Shown: piece by piece, positions 1 through 10,392 of the stretch
Position numbering within the stretch: position 1 is the first letter of the stretch
Layout of the letters: the number at the start of each line of letters is the position of its first letter
DNA from: Coniferiporia sulphurascens
Lineage: Eukaryota; Basidiomycota; Agaricomycetes; Hymenochaetales; Hymenochaetaceae
Direction: 5' to 3'
NCBI GenBank assembly: GCA_002794785.1
Contig: NBBA01000025.1
Coordinates: 248,001-312,000, forward strand
DNA length: 64,000 nt
Program-made: the position numbers and the translations under genes
The notes under the pieces: model-generated
The model's database searches: none
What the model was told of the DNA's origin: nothing
The model's input: only the letters and a program-made list of their open reading frames with translations

Positions 1-17
1 ACACTTGCAAACAATTT

Positions 18-1568
18 GTGAGCACTGCACGGGCCCTAGGCTCCACCCCCCACATGCAGGTTTTCACAGATGGCTCCCGCATTGACGACAAGTCGGGGTC
101 AGCCATCTGTGCCATGCTAGGCCACACCTGTCTCTGGTCATGCCGACTGGAGTCCCCCACCTGTGCAACAGCTATGGACGCCAAGGAGTTCTCCCTTGCA
201 ACAGCCCCTGGCTGGGTAGCACGCCACCTCCCAGCACAACTGTGTGTTGCATCAGATATCTTCTTTCTATCTGATTCACTGACTGCACTCCACCTCTTCC
301 ACACATGGGCTGCCACTCCTGGTGCCCACATCCTCCATGTTTGGAAAGTGGGTGTGGAGACTCTGCTGGACTCGTATCCCCACCCTGTACCCAGGACTCG
401 GACCCGGCTCTCTTGGAGCTTTCAGGTGCACTCCTGCCCTTCCTCTCTGACCTGTGACCGCCTTTCAGACTCCTTATTGTATGTCTCGGCCGGTGCTCTC
501 ACCCTCCCTTTCTCCATTCTAAGCTACCTCTTTTGCCTGCCCTTGTCCATTTGGTATCATCATAGCGATATGTATTCCTCCCTCCTCTTTGTCGTGTACT
601 AATAGGGGCCCTCCACACCTTGGCACCCTTCAGGGAGCAGGGCCCCTGCCCAGTTTCGTGCACTGCGTGATGACAGGCGCCTCTGTTGTTATGTAGTTAG
701 GGCCCCCCCTTCAGGGGGGCAGCTTGTAATTATGTAATACTGCAGGAATAATAATAAAAAATAAATAAATAAAAAAGACTCATATCCCCAGCTCACTGTT
801 CACTTTGTGTGGTGCCCCAGACACTCGGACATCCCCAGCAATGAATGGGCTGACACGGAAGCAAAACTGGCTACCGAGCTCCCTCCATCCGATCTCAAGC
901 CCTCCACCTCCACACTAAAAGAAGTCGCCATCCACACCCTCATGGACTGGTGGACCCTCTCGCTCGCATGCCCACTTGCCTCCACTGCTGACAAATACTT
1001 GGTGGTACATGGCCTCCCTTCCCGCCGACCTCAAAAGCTACTCATGCATTCAGTTGACCATCTATGCAGTGAGCTGTCTGCAGTCGCTCAGGTCCTCTGT
1101 CATGCCGGTCCCTACAGGGGCTACTGGTTGAGTTTGGACTCAGCCTACTGGCGCCAGCACGGCCTGATCTCGCACTGCAGGTGGCACAACCACCCCCCAT
1201 GGCCAGCACAGTCAACTGCCCACATTCTAGGCGGCTGCAGCACCTTCCACCTGTGGATATGACATGTATGGCCACCTCGGGACCCTCTCCCAGTCCACCA
1301 TTTGGAGTGGGCTGACGAAAACCGCCTCCCGGTTCTGCACCATTGGCTTAAACTAACGGGGCATTTGAACCGCCTTTCGGACAGGACCATGGGTACCATC
1401 TGGCTGGCCTTTGCTGCGATGGACCTTGACAGCCACCCAACCGACAAGGACATGGACTTGGATCTCCTACGGGATTACATGCATTGTATGCTTGGACCAC
1501 GAACCCAGGACTCGGACCCAGCCCTTTTGGAGCTATCAGGTATGCTCCCTCCCTTTCCTCTTGATTAG
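18..1568 (+). pseudogene. LINE-A ORF2, RNase H and C-terminal region
   Basis: RNase H signatures are visible in order: FTDGSR, MDAKEFSLATA with the acidic residue, and FLSDSLTALHLF. After the nested LINE-B (382-776), WCPRHSDIPSNEWAD follows. The family's post-RNase H block (GPYRGYWLSLDSAYW, CRWHNHPPWP, HILGGCSTF) comes next. A TGA at about 1259 interrupts the frame where sister copies have CGA (WIRQVWP). Reading then continues in the same frame to the true stop at 1568. No complete reading frame remains, so this is a dead copy. Upstream endonuclease and RT lie off the left edge. Confidence 0.85.
382..776 (+). mobile_element. LINE-B, 5'-truncated 3' fragment nested in LINE-A
   Basis: This short copy starts in the last ORF2 codons, at the block encoding the QDSDPALLELSG motif in sister copies. 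It runs through a 3' UTR with the GCCCCCC-TTCA-GGGGGGC hairpin (702-720) and ends in an AATA-rich tail at 776. The flanks carry a 14-bp duplication, GACTCGTATCCCCA (369-382) and GACTCATATCCCCA (777-790), with one mismatch. This marks a normal target-primed insertion that was severely 5' truncated. The same subfamily provided LINE-N. Confidence 0.88.
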
Positions 1569-1892
1569 CATCTGCCTTTCGAATTCCCCTGAATACGTCT
1601 TGGCCGGTGCTCTCGCCCTCCCTTTCTATTTCTAAGCTTCTTACTTTAACCTGCCCTTAGCCACTTGGTTGGTTCATAGCGATATGTATCCCTCCTTCTC
1701 GTTTTCCCCTTACTAAATAGGGGCTCTTCACACTTTGGCTCCCTTCATGGAGCAGAGCCCCCGCCCAGTTTTGTGTGATGTGCAATGATGGGCACCTCTG
1801 TTGTTATGTAGTTAGGGCCCCCCCTTTGGGGGGGCAGCTTGTAATTATGTAATACTGCAGGAATAATAAAAAATAATAAAAAATAAAAAAGG

Positions 1893-2240
1893 GAGGTGAG
1901 TACATTCCTAAGAAGTGGGATCAACATTGCGTGAATAAGGGTATACAGTGACAGCACACTATTACTGGGGAACCCCATCAGAATGGAGTTGCAGAGCGTG
2001 CTAATCATACTCTGTCAGAGGGCATAACTACTATGCTCAATGAAGCGCATTTGCCTGCAACCTTCTGGTGGGATGCTGTAGCTGCTTTTGTCCATGTTCA
2101 CAACCACTCTCCAACATCTGCATTGAAGAATGCCACTCCCTTTGAGATGTGGTTCAAGTCGAAACCAAATGTCTCCCATTTTCGTGTCTTTGGCTGCACC
2201 TCCTATGTGCATGTCAAGAAAGACACGTTGGCCATGCTTC
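1893..2240 (+). pseudogene. Copia integrase fragment
   Basis: Translation gives GGEYIPKKW, then HTITGEPHQNGVAERANHTL. This is the C-terminal half of a Ty1/copia integrase catalytic core: the final glutamate sits in GVAERA, and the typical WWDAVAAFVHVHNHSPTSAL and FEMWFKSKPNVSHFRVFGC follow. One TGA at about 1945 breaks it. The fragment has no LTR. It is bounded on the left by the LINE-A tail and on the right by the 5' end of LINE-C, so it is what remains of the copia element both LINEs landed in. It is probably related to copia-P, but on the opposite strand. Confidence 0.85.
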
Positions 2241-4261
2241 TTGACCTCTTACCACCACCATCTCCATAGTACAGTGCAGCTAGGACTCCTTACTATGGCA
2301 GACTGGGGCCCTAACAGACACTCATGAACCCACCCACCTCCCTCTGTATCATCATCGGCCTCTGCTGCCGCTGCTCAGGTGTCCCGGTCGCCACCCACTC
2401 CCCCTCACCGCCAGGTGTCCCCCCCTTGGCCGCAAACCACCCCCCCACCAGCAACGATGCTGGGCGCTCCCTTCGAGTTCACCCACTCCATCCCCACCCC
2501 CTCCCGCCCCCAGTCGGCACACTTGATGCGTACTACTGAAGATACCAACATGGATGCCACCCACCGCACCCCGTCACTGACACCCTCCCAGAAGTGGGGT
2601 GCCAGCGCCCTCTCGCCCCATACCCCCCATCCATGTCCACAGGCCCCTCAACCGCCCCTGATGAACTTCCTGGACGCCTCCAATGCCACACACAACCTCT
2701 TCATAAAATCGATTGAAACAACCCCCAACGACTGACATGAGGCATTGGCCGCCCAGCACCTCGGTACGATGGCCTACATGGCCCTCAAGGCACTGGACAC
2801 CCTGCACAGGGAGAGGAGAAGCGACACCAAATACACCCCAGCCATGAACAATGCGATCATGGCCTTCCAGATCACTGGAGAGGGGGGATTCAACCTCCCC
2901 CACCCCTTCTTCCCAGGTCACCCCCTCCAGGGGCCCCCAGCCACCTTCCCCCCTGCCACCGAGTTTTCTGTGCTGACCAATGCAGTTAAGCACCTTACTA
3001 ATGATATGAGCTCACTTACCCATCAGGTAGCTTCTTTGGCCTCAAGGCCAGCCCCTAGGCCCCAACAACAGGGCCAACATAATGGGGCTCCCACGACTGT
3101 GGGAATGGCTCCCACCACCCCCACTACCATCACAGTGGCCCCACCCTTGGGACCCCCCACCACCTACACCCAGATTGCAGCTGCAGCTGCACCCCCCACC
3201 ACCTCCAACCCGGCCCCTGCCGCCCCTACTGCTGGCATGATAATCACGCCAACACCAAAGAAGAAAAAGAAGGTCCGACAGGTACCCCCTCCCCCCAAGA
3301 TGTATGCTAAGGACCCAACATTGGTCCTCATACCTACTGGTGGCTCTATTAGAGCCGAAAAACAGAAACATGGGATGGTAATCACCAGACTGGCCTGTGA
3401 ATTTTTCTCCACCCTCCCCACTGCTGACCAGGTCACGGTGCTCTCCTCTTCATACAACTTGAAGGGGAACATTGTGACCATGTTTGCACAGCGCCCCTCC
3501 TCGGCTAACCCCTCCACAGATGCCATCATTGACCGGCACATGGAGGCCTTCGCCAAGTTCATGAGGACCCGATGCACCACCTCAGGTGAGGCGGTACCGG
3601 AGTCCCTCACCCTCACCCCATCCTGTGTTTGCCCCAGGTCCACCCTGCACATCTCCATGGTGCCCACCAAGGACTACTTTTTTGGGCAGAACGCCCACAC
3701 CATCAATGAGAAGACGCTCTTAGCCGAGGTTACGCACAACCCATCGCTGAAACACCTCGAATTTGTCATCACCCCCCACTACACAGCCACCGAGGATCAC
3801 CTCCCCAACCTGGAGACATGCCCGGTTTCCTTCTCCTTTGTCGACCTGGACAGCTCCATCTGCAAGCACCTTCTAAGGCGCAATCGTGTGTGGATGTTCG
3901 GAACCTCCCTCAAGCTCTCGGTCCCCCCAGTCCGCCCCACCCTCACCCAATGTGAGAGGTGCCAAGGCCTGGGTCATGGAACGAATGGCTGCAAAGCCCA
4001 GGCATGTTGCACTGAATGCATGGGCCAACACCTGACCCACAATCACCATAAGTCCTGTGTCCACTGCACTGCCGATGCAGTGGAGGGCGACACATGCCCC
4101 CATCCCCACCAATGCAACAACTGCAAAGGCAATCACCCAGCCACCTTCCCCACATGCCCCAAAAAGAAACACTACCACATAATTGAGGAGGCCCTGGTAA
4201 TGGAAACTGACCACAACATGGACGAGGAGTACTAATGAATACAGGACTCCATGTTCTACAG
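2241..4261 (+). mobile_element. LINE-C, 5' half (5' UTR, ORF1, first ORF2 codons)
   Basis: The element starts close to CTTCTTGACCTCTTACCACC, the 5' signature shared with LINE-D, LINE-H and module X. A ~85-bp 5' UTR leads into ORF1. ORF2 begins at 4235 overlapping the ORF1 stop. After nine ORF2 codons (last CAG, matching the ILQ of LINE-H) the sequence switches abruptly to the poly-T end of the minus-strand LINE-E. The rest of ORF2 is not found in the window. Confidence 0.85.
2328..4235 (+). pseudogene. LINE-C ORF1 (gag-like, zinc knuckles)
   Basis: ORF1 encodes the RNA-binding protein expected to form the LINE ribonucleoprotein. Its N-terminal half is rich in proline, alanine and threonine. 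A lysine run (KKKKKVRQ) precedes the conserved block MYAKDPTLVLIPTGG. The C-terminus holds three Cys/His motifs: CERCQGLGHGTNGC, CTECMGQHLTHNH and CNNCKGNHPATFPTC. One in-frame TGA at 2733 interrupts it, probably from CGA. The ATG at 2324 is in another frame, so the start is also damaged. The stop TAA (4233-4235) overlaps the ORF2 ATG as TAATG. Confidence 0.85.
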
Positions 4262-4580
4262 TTTTTTTTTTTTTTTAAAATTATTCCTGCAGTATTACAT
4301 AATTACAAGCTGCCCCCCCCCCCGAAGAGGGGACCCTAACTACATAACAACTGAGGCGCCTGTCATTGCGCAATGCACGAAACTGGGCAGGGGCCCTGCT
4401 CCCTGAAGGGTGCCAAAGTGTGTAGGGCCCCTATTAGTTATAAGGGAAATGACGAGGGAGGAGTACATATCACTATGACAAAGCCAAGCGGACGAGGGCA
4501 GGCAAAGGAGGTAGCTTAGAATGGAGAAAGGGAGGGTGAGAGCACCGGCCGAGACATACAATGAGGAGTCCAAAAGGTGG

Positions 4581-7481
4581 TCACAAATCAGAGAGAAAGG
4601 GTGGAAGTGCACCTGAAAGCTCCAAGAGAGCCAGGTCTGAGTCCTGGGTACAGGGTCCGAGCATACAACACATGTAGTCCTGAAGGAGGTCCAAGTCCAT
4701 GTCCTTGCTGGTAGGGTGGCCATCTAGTTCCATCACGGCAAAGGCCAGATGGATGGTACCCGTGGTTCTGTCAGAGAGGCGGTTCAAGTGCCCCATCAGC
4801 CTTAGCCAGCGGCGCAGAACTGGAATAAGGTGTTAAGCCTACTGATTAGGTAAGGCTTAATAAGCGATCAACAAGGATCGACCAAGTAGAACGAGGCAGA
4901 GACGAGACGATAATTGAGCAAGGGTTTCCCCAAGGACTAGTAGGCTTTGTTGGACTGGTGACTGATGACTTAATATCCCACAGAGGAGATAGTGAATGAG
5001 TAGGCTCTTTATTGAATGAAGAGCACAAGCTTAAGGCTTAGTGCTCTGGAAATGAGTTCTTATATACATATGTAGAAACTTATGGAACATGATGGAATGC
5101 TGACTGAGTGAAGACAAAGGTCGGTCAGCATGGAAGGGGATAGAAACTGGTAGAAGAGTCTGACTGATCATGAGACTAGGATCTGTCAGCATATAAGTAT
5201 GATTAGTCAGCAAAGATGACTAATGCTGATAAAGGCGATGAGTAAAGGAAATTTGTAACATAAGGTTCTCCTCGGCCCATTCTGAGTGGTGGACTGGGAG
5301 GGGGATTTTGGCTGGCCAGATGCACTGAATCCAGGGTTGGAATGTGGTACACCCGCCTAAGATGTGGGCGGTTGTCTGTGCTGGCCGTGGTGGGTGGTTG
5401 TGCCACCTGCAGTGGGAGATCAGGCCATGCCTGCGCTGGTAGGCTGAGTTGAAGCTCAGCCAGTAGCCCCCGTAGGGACCGGCACAGCAGAGGACTTGCA
5501 CTACTGCAGAAAGGTGATGGCAAGGGTGGTCTGCGGAGTGGGTGAGTAGCTTCTGTGGGTGATGGGAGGGGATGCTGTGCACTGCCAGGTATTTGTCGGC
5601 GGTGGAGGCGAGGGGGCAGGCCAGTGATAGTGTCCACCATTTGACCAGGGTCTTGGTGGCCACTTCCTTGAGGGCGGAGATGGAGGGCTCAAGTTGCAAG
5701 GGGGGGAGCTCCATGGCGAGTTTCGCTTTGTTGTCAGCCCATTCATTCCCAGGAACATCTGAGTGACCCGGACACCACATGAAATGGATGGTGAGGCCTG
5801 GATGCGAATCCAGAAGCATCTCGACCCCCGCCTTCCAAAGGTGGAGGAGATGGGCGCCAGGGATGGTGGCCCAGCTGCGGAAAAGGTTGAGTGCCATCAG
5901 CAAATCGGACAAAAAGAACAAGTCCGATGCAACAGGCAAATGGGTGCAGAGGCGGTGCACGGCCCAGCCAGGGGCGGTGGTGAGGGAGAAGATTTCTGCA
6001 TCTGTGGCCGTGGCGCAGGTGGGGGAGGCAAGTCAGCGGGACTGTAGTTTGGTGAGGCCGTGCATGGTGCAGATGGCGGATCCCGAGGCGGTTCTGATGC
6101 AAGAGCCATCAGTGAAGACCTGGAGGTGGGGGGTGGTGCTGAGGTCTAGGGCAGCCTGTACAAACTCATTGCGTGTGTCACCTGTGACCAGGAGGGAGGG
6201 GAGGGTGAAGGTGACCCATCCACCTGTAAAGGCCAGGGGATCCGTCCAGGGGGGATGTGTGTATGCAGGAACCGGTTGTACCCGGGGGACTCGGACCTGC
6301 AGAGAAAGGGAAAAAGGTCTATTAGTTACATTGTGAAAGTGTTTGTGGCCAATAGAGTGGGGGGTGCGCCATAAATGCAGAGAATGGGACGTTTTTAAAT
6401 ACTCAAAGTAAAAAGAAAGGGGAGGGACTGAGCAAAGGAAATTGGTCAAGAAGGGTGAGGCGCCTTTGTAGACGCCAAGGATCCACTGGCAGGCCGTGTT
6501 TTGCACAGACTGGAGGCAGTTGATAAGGGTTTTTTGGCAGCAGCCATGGTACCAGACTGGAGCACCCCATGCTAGGATGGAGCGGACACAGCTGGTGTAT
6601 AGCCACCGAAGGAGGAGGGCCGATACTCCATGTTTGGTGTTGCCTAAGATGCGGAGGGCAGCAAGGGTGGAGAGTCCCTTGGAACACATTCATTCGACAT
6701 GGGGCTTAAAGGTCAGGCCTGGATCCCACCAGATCCCAAGCCACCAAAGTGGATGGGAGGGTCGGATGAGGGTGTTGGGGTCGATTTGGATCCCAGCAGT
6801 GTCCCAGCCATGATAGCCAACTCTGCACTGAGGTGGGTGGAAGTGGAGTGCCTCTGTCTTGGCAGCTTCGATGTTGAGACCAATGTCGCCAAAGAGGCCG
6901 TTGAGTTGGTGATAGGCATCGGCCAGGCGGTGGCAGTTGGATGCTACTGAGGGGCCAACACATATTAGTAAATGGTCATCAACATATGCAAGCGCTGTGG
7001 TGCTGGCTTGGTGAAAGTGCCAGAGGACCATGCCTGCAAAAATTGTTGATAGGATGGGGGAGATGGGCGATCCTTGGGGGGTGCTGAAGTCGGGTTTTGG
7101 GGTGGTTGGGAGGGTGGTGCCATCAAAGGCGACTGCGACCTGCCTGTCCGTCATGAAGGAGAGACACCAATCCGCCATGTCGGGCAGGCACTGGAGCTCC
7201 AGCAATTGCTGGTGGAGGAGGCAGGGGTGTACCGAGTCAAAGAAGCCCTGAATGTCGACCACTAGGACCAAGCACACAAGGCCCTTCACATGGGCATTCT
7301 CCACTATCTGTAAAAGGTGTTGGGTGGCATCATAGACTGAGTGTCCTTGACGCCCCCCATACTGGTTCAGTGGCAGCCAGTCCCACTTGTTAGCGAGGAA
7401 CTGGAGCTGGTTAGCTATAATCTTTTCGAGGAGTTTCCCTAAGGTCTCCTTGAGGGTGATGGGCTGGTATGAGTGTGGCTT
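4581..7481 (-). pseudogene. LINE-E ORF2: RT, RNase H, C-terminal region
   Basis: The RT carries DIQGFFDSVH (motif A), TPQGSPISPILS (motif B) and AYVDDHLLI (motif C), all intact in 6690-7304. A TAG or similar break separates it from the KGLSTLAALRILGNT block. RNase H follows with FTDGSC, FLSDLLMALNLF and WCPGHSDVPGNEWAD. The C-terminal block GPYGGYWLSFNSAYQ and HILGGCTTFQPWI is present. The frame is broken at 6687-6690, at about 6035 and by the LTR at 5260. Catalytic residues are kept better than the frame, so this copy decayed fairly recently. Confidence 0.85.
4831..5260 (-). repeat. Solo LTR, A2 subfamily, in LINE-E
   Basis: The sequence reads TGTTAAGCC...TTGTAACA on the + strand. It is flanked by a perfect 5-bp duplication TAAGG (4826-4830 and 5261-5265), and removing it restores the LINE-E reading. 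The sense orientation is minus: a TATATA-like box lies at about 5053-5062, followed by a GAGCACAAGC/GCTT hairpin as in LTR-A. It is 430 bp and internally diverged from the 550-bp LTR-A copies, so I treat it as a sister subfamily. No internal retroelement sequence is present. Confidence 0.9.
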
Positions 7482-7770
7482 TTTTTAAATTTAAATTTAT
7501 TATTCCTACTGAGCTACACAATACACCTGTGGCCCTGAAGGGGCTGCCTGTAAACTACCTAACTACTGAGGTGCCCATCATCGCTCATCGAGCGAAACTG
7601 GGCGGGGCACATGCCTCCCAAGGGAGGCCTAGTGAACTTACACACCCTATTAAGGATAAATAGAGAGGGACCAAGGGAGGCATACATATTGCAACTACAG
7701 TAAACTGAACCAAGTTAAGACGAGATCAGGAAAATAGAGTCCCTTAGAAGTGGAAAGGAGTGGCTGCAAG

Positions 7771-8330
7771 TGTTACAATTTTCCTTTACTTTCCCTCTCT
7801 GCGCTGACTCACTTCCTCTTTGTCATCATCAGTCAGCGCACCTCCCCCATTCCCCTGCCTTACTCATCCTTATTCGCCTTACGCCATAAGACACCATGAT
7901 GACACCTTATTGCACCATCATGACGTGCTTTGCTTACTGATCACCGTACTTGTATTACCAAGGCCTTCCTTGAGTTTCCATGACTTTCTATAGTCTGGTA
8001 AACACACCTAACCAAGTCGCTACAGTAGCAAACACTTAGAGTAGCATATAAGCATGTAACTTCAGTAGCACAAGCCCTAAGCTTGTGCTCTTTGTTCATA
8101 CAAGCCCATTATCTGCTACCACCAGTCTACTGTGCGCCACTTGGCCATTAGTCGCTTCGTCGTAACCCGACTCAGCTAAAGAAGCATCTCACGTCCACAT
8201 CGCCGATCAGGAAGCCCCATTGACAATCACCTTCGACTTACGACATCTAGGAAGCCCCGTTGCCATAACCACCAGTCCCGATGATCAGGAAGCACCAACG
8301 TCGATCACCGTGTAACCGTTGAGCTTAACA
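7771..8330 (+). repeat. Solo LTR-A in the LINE-F 3' UTR
   Basis: It reads TGTTACAATTTTCC...GAGCTTAACA, 560 bp, with TSD GCAAG at 7766-7770 and 8331-8335. A TATA-like CATATAAG (8048-8055) is followed by a perfect hairpin AGCACAAGC-CCTAA-GCTTGTGCT (8069-8091), marking the probable U3/R region and the + orientation. The 3' third contains repeated AGGAAGCCCC motifs. There is no internal region, so this is a solo LTR or an LTR-only non-autonomous unit. Confidence 0.92.
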
Positions 8331-8372
8331 GCAAGTGCCATAGAAGAAACCGATGTGGAGTCTGAAGGGCAA

Positions 8373-10036
8373 TCAAGAGTCAGAGGGAAATGGTGGGAGT
8401 GTACCTGAAAGCTCAAAGAGGGCTGGGTCCGCATCCTGAGTCCTGGATCTGAGCAACCTGCACACGTAGCCCCGGAGGGTGTCCAAGTCGAGGTCATTGT
8501 CAGTGGGGAAGCCGTCTAAGTCCATGGCCGCAAAGGCGAGGCGAATCGCCCCAGCTGTGCAGTTGGACATTCGGTTGAGGTGGCTTGTAAGGCGCAGCCA
8601 GTGCCTTAAGACCAGGAGGTGGTTTTTGTCCACCCATTCAGTATGGTGGACAGGGAGGGGGTCGCTTCTGGGCCAGACTTGTCGTATCCAGGGCTGGAAT
8701 GTTTCGCATCCACCCAGGACATGGGAGGTTGACTGTGCCGGCCAGGGTGGATGGTTGTGCCACCTGCAGTGGGAGATCAGGCCATGTCTGTGCCAGTAGG
8801 CTGAGTCGAAGCTCAACCAGTAGCCCCTGTAGGGACCGGCTCGGCAGAGGACCTGTGCCACTGCAGTGAGCTCCAAGCGAGGGTGGTCGACTGAGATGGT
8901 GAGAAGCTTCCTCAGTCGTCAAGTGGGGGGTCTGGTTACTGCCAAATACTTGTCAGTGGTGGAGGCCAGGGGGTGGGCCAGCTGAAGGGACCAACACTCG
9001 CTGAGTGTGCGAGTTGCAACTTCCTTCAGAGCGGAGATAGAGGGGGCTAGGGTGGTGGGGGGAAGCTCGGTTGCTAGCTTCGCCTCAGAGTCGGCCCATT
9101 CATTCCCAGGGATGTCCTTGTGGCCCGGGCACCATTGGAAATGAATGGTCAAGTTCGGAAACGAGTCGAGAAGGGTCTCGACCCCCGCCTTCCAAAGGGG
9201 GAGGAGCTGGGCCCCCGAAGCGGAGGGCCAGGTGCGGAAAAGGCCAAGTGCCGTCAGAGAGTCTGAGAGGAAGAAGATCTCCTGGATGTCTGGCAGCAGG
9301 TGGTGGAGGTGTCTTGTGGCCCAGCCTGGGGCAGTTGCCAAAGAGAAGATTTTGGCGTCTGTCGCTGTAGCACAAGTGGGTGAGGCGAGCTTGAGGGAGC
9401 TGATGTGAAGTGCCCCCTTCATGCTGCAGATAGCTGATCCTGAGGCGTTTCTGATGTGTGAACCATTGGTGAATACCTGCAGGGAGGTGTCGGTACAGCA
9501 GGTCCTGGCTTGGGCAACATAGTTGTCGTGCCTGTCCGTGGAGACTGGCTGTCTGGGAACTGCAAAGGCGATTCGCCCTTGACCGAAGGCAAGGGGGTCC
9601 ATCCAGGGGGGTGCATGTACACTGGGATCCATTGGACTTGGGGGATGCGGGCCTGCAATGAAAGGGAAAAAGGAGTGTTAGCATTAGGATTAAACTTTTT
9701 CTGCCCTATATGGTGGGGGGTGCGCCATAGGCGCAGGGCATGAATGGTCTTTAAATATTCGAAGTAAGCGAAGAAAGGGGGAGTGGAACAAAGAAAATTT
9801 GTAGAATGAGGAGATGCACCCTTATAGATGCCTAAAATCCAACAGCAAGCCGTGTTTTGAACTGCCTGCAGTCGGTTGATGAGGGTTTTTTGTCAACATC
9901 CATGATACCACACTGGTGCGCCCCATGCTAAGATGGTGCACACACAGGTGGTGTAGAGTCGCCAGAGGTGGATGGCAGAGAGGCCCCTCTCGGTGTTACT
10001 GAGAATGCGAAGGGCTGCCAGTGTTGAGAGGCCTTT
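8373..10036 (-). pseudogene. LINE-F ORF2: RNase H and C-terminal region
   Basis: The RNase H core is recognisable (8919-9632), but two catalytic acids are lost. FTDGS has become FTNGS, and MDAEIFSL has become TDAKIFSL. FLSDSLTAL and WCPGHKDIPGNEWAD are kept. A frameshift near 8900 leads into the C-terminal frame (8373-8876) with GPYRGYWLSFDSAYW, HVLGGCETF and RGYVCRLLRSRTQDADPALFEL. The upstream KGLSTLAALRIL block is present up to 10036. The lost acids show this copy could not have RNase H activity even if the frame were repaired. Confidence 0.83.
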
Positions 10037-10392
10037 TGTTAGATTCGCTCCCTGAATAAGGGATTGAAGCAAGTGATAACAGATTCACACAATAATACTA
10101 GTTAGTTTAGGGTAGGCTTGTTACCCTCCACTCGCTAGAGTGTTAGAGCTGATGATGGTGGTAAGAGACAAGAGATGAATTAAACTGCTTTTTACTGCAA
10201 TTTTACGTTGGGCTTTTATACCCTACATGTTGTATGCTATTTACTATGTTCTGGTAGATGCTACAACATACTACTCTCGCTTTATAAGTCATAGGAATAT
10301 TCTGGTACAGTCCTGTACATGCTATTTACTATTCTTAGCTTCCTATGAGTCAATCATATATGCTGGTACATTCTACAGCCTACTGTGCTATC

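Larger units (their letters stand above)
1..1892 (+). mobile_element. LINE-A, 3' part, split by LINE-B
   Basis: The window opens inside a LINE. Bases 1-368 and 777-1892 together read as the RNase H domain, the conserved C-terminal region, a 3' UTR and an A-rich tail (AATAATAAAAAATAAT type, about 1862-1892). The two parts are separated by LINE-B. The copy ends in the ELSGMLPPFPLD-stop C-terminus typical of one subfamily and carries the C-run/G-run hairpin at 1817-1835. Its 5' end lies outside the window. It appears to have inserted into a copia integrase, because copia sequence follows the tail directly. Confidence 0.88.
4262..7481 (-). mobile_element. LINE-E, minus strand, truncated in the RT domain
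   Basis: On the minus strand this runs from the RT palm (7481) through RNase H to a 3' UTR and A-rich tail at 4262-4278. The copy is interrupted by a solo LTR (4831-5260) and abuts the tail of LINE-F at 7482. It stops at SYQPITLKE of the RT, which suggests LINE-F inserted into it rather than true 5' truncation. It inserted into codon 9/10 of ORF2 of LINE-C. Its C-terminus (ELSGALPPFLSDL) defines the subfamily shared with M and I. Confidence 0.87.
7482..10036 (-). mobile_element. LINE-F, minus strand, third subfamily
   Basis: The tail (poly-T on +) is at 7482-7500. A 3' UTR with the perfect GCCTCCC-AA-GGGAGGC hairpin (7611-7626) follows, then ORF2 back to the KGLSTLAAL block. There the copy is cut at 10036 by LTR-B. 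The C-terminus ELSGTLPPFPSDS and the sequence DPLAFGQGRIAF distinguish this subfamily, shared with LINE-L and LINE-O. Its 3' UTR contains a solo LTR-A (7771-8330). Confidence 0.85.

Noticed and set aside
3042..3670. Long minus-strand ORFs opposite LINE ORF1
   Set aside because: They are shadows of a Pro/Ala-rich, GC-rich coding strand; they yield Gly/Val-rich low-complexity proteins. The same applies to ORFs opposite 14-15 kb and 56-58 kb.
5263..5960. RNase H-like ORF as an independent host RNase HI gene
   Set aside because: It is collinear with a LINE RT upstream, a LINE 3' UTR downstream and many sister copies, so it belongs to LINE-E.
7771..8330. LTR-A units as MITEs
   Set aside because: TG...CA ends, 5-bp TSDs, a TATA box and near-absent terminal inverted repeats fit LTRs better than DNA transposons, though LTR-only mobility remains open.
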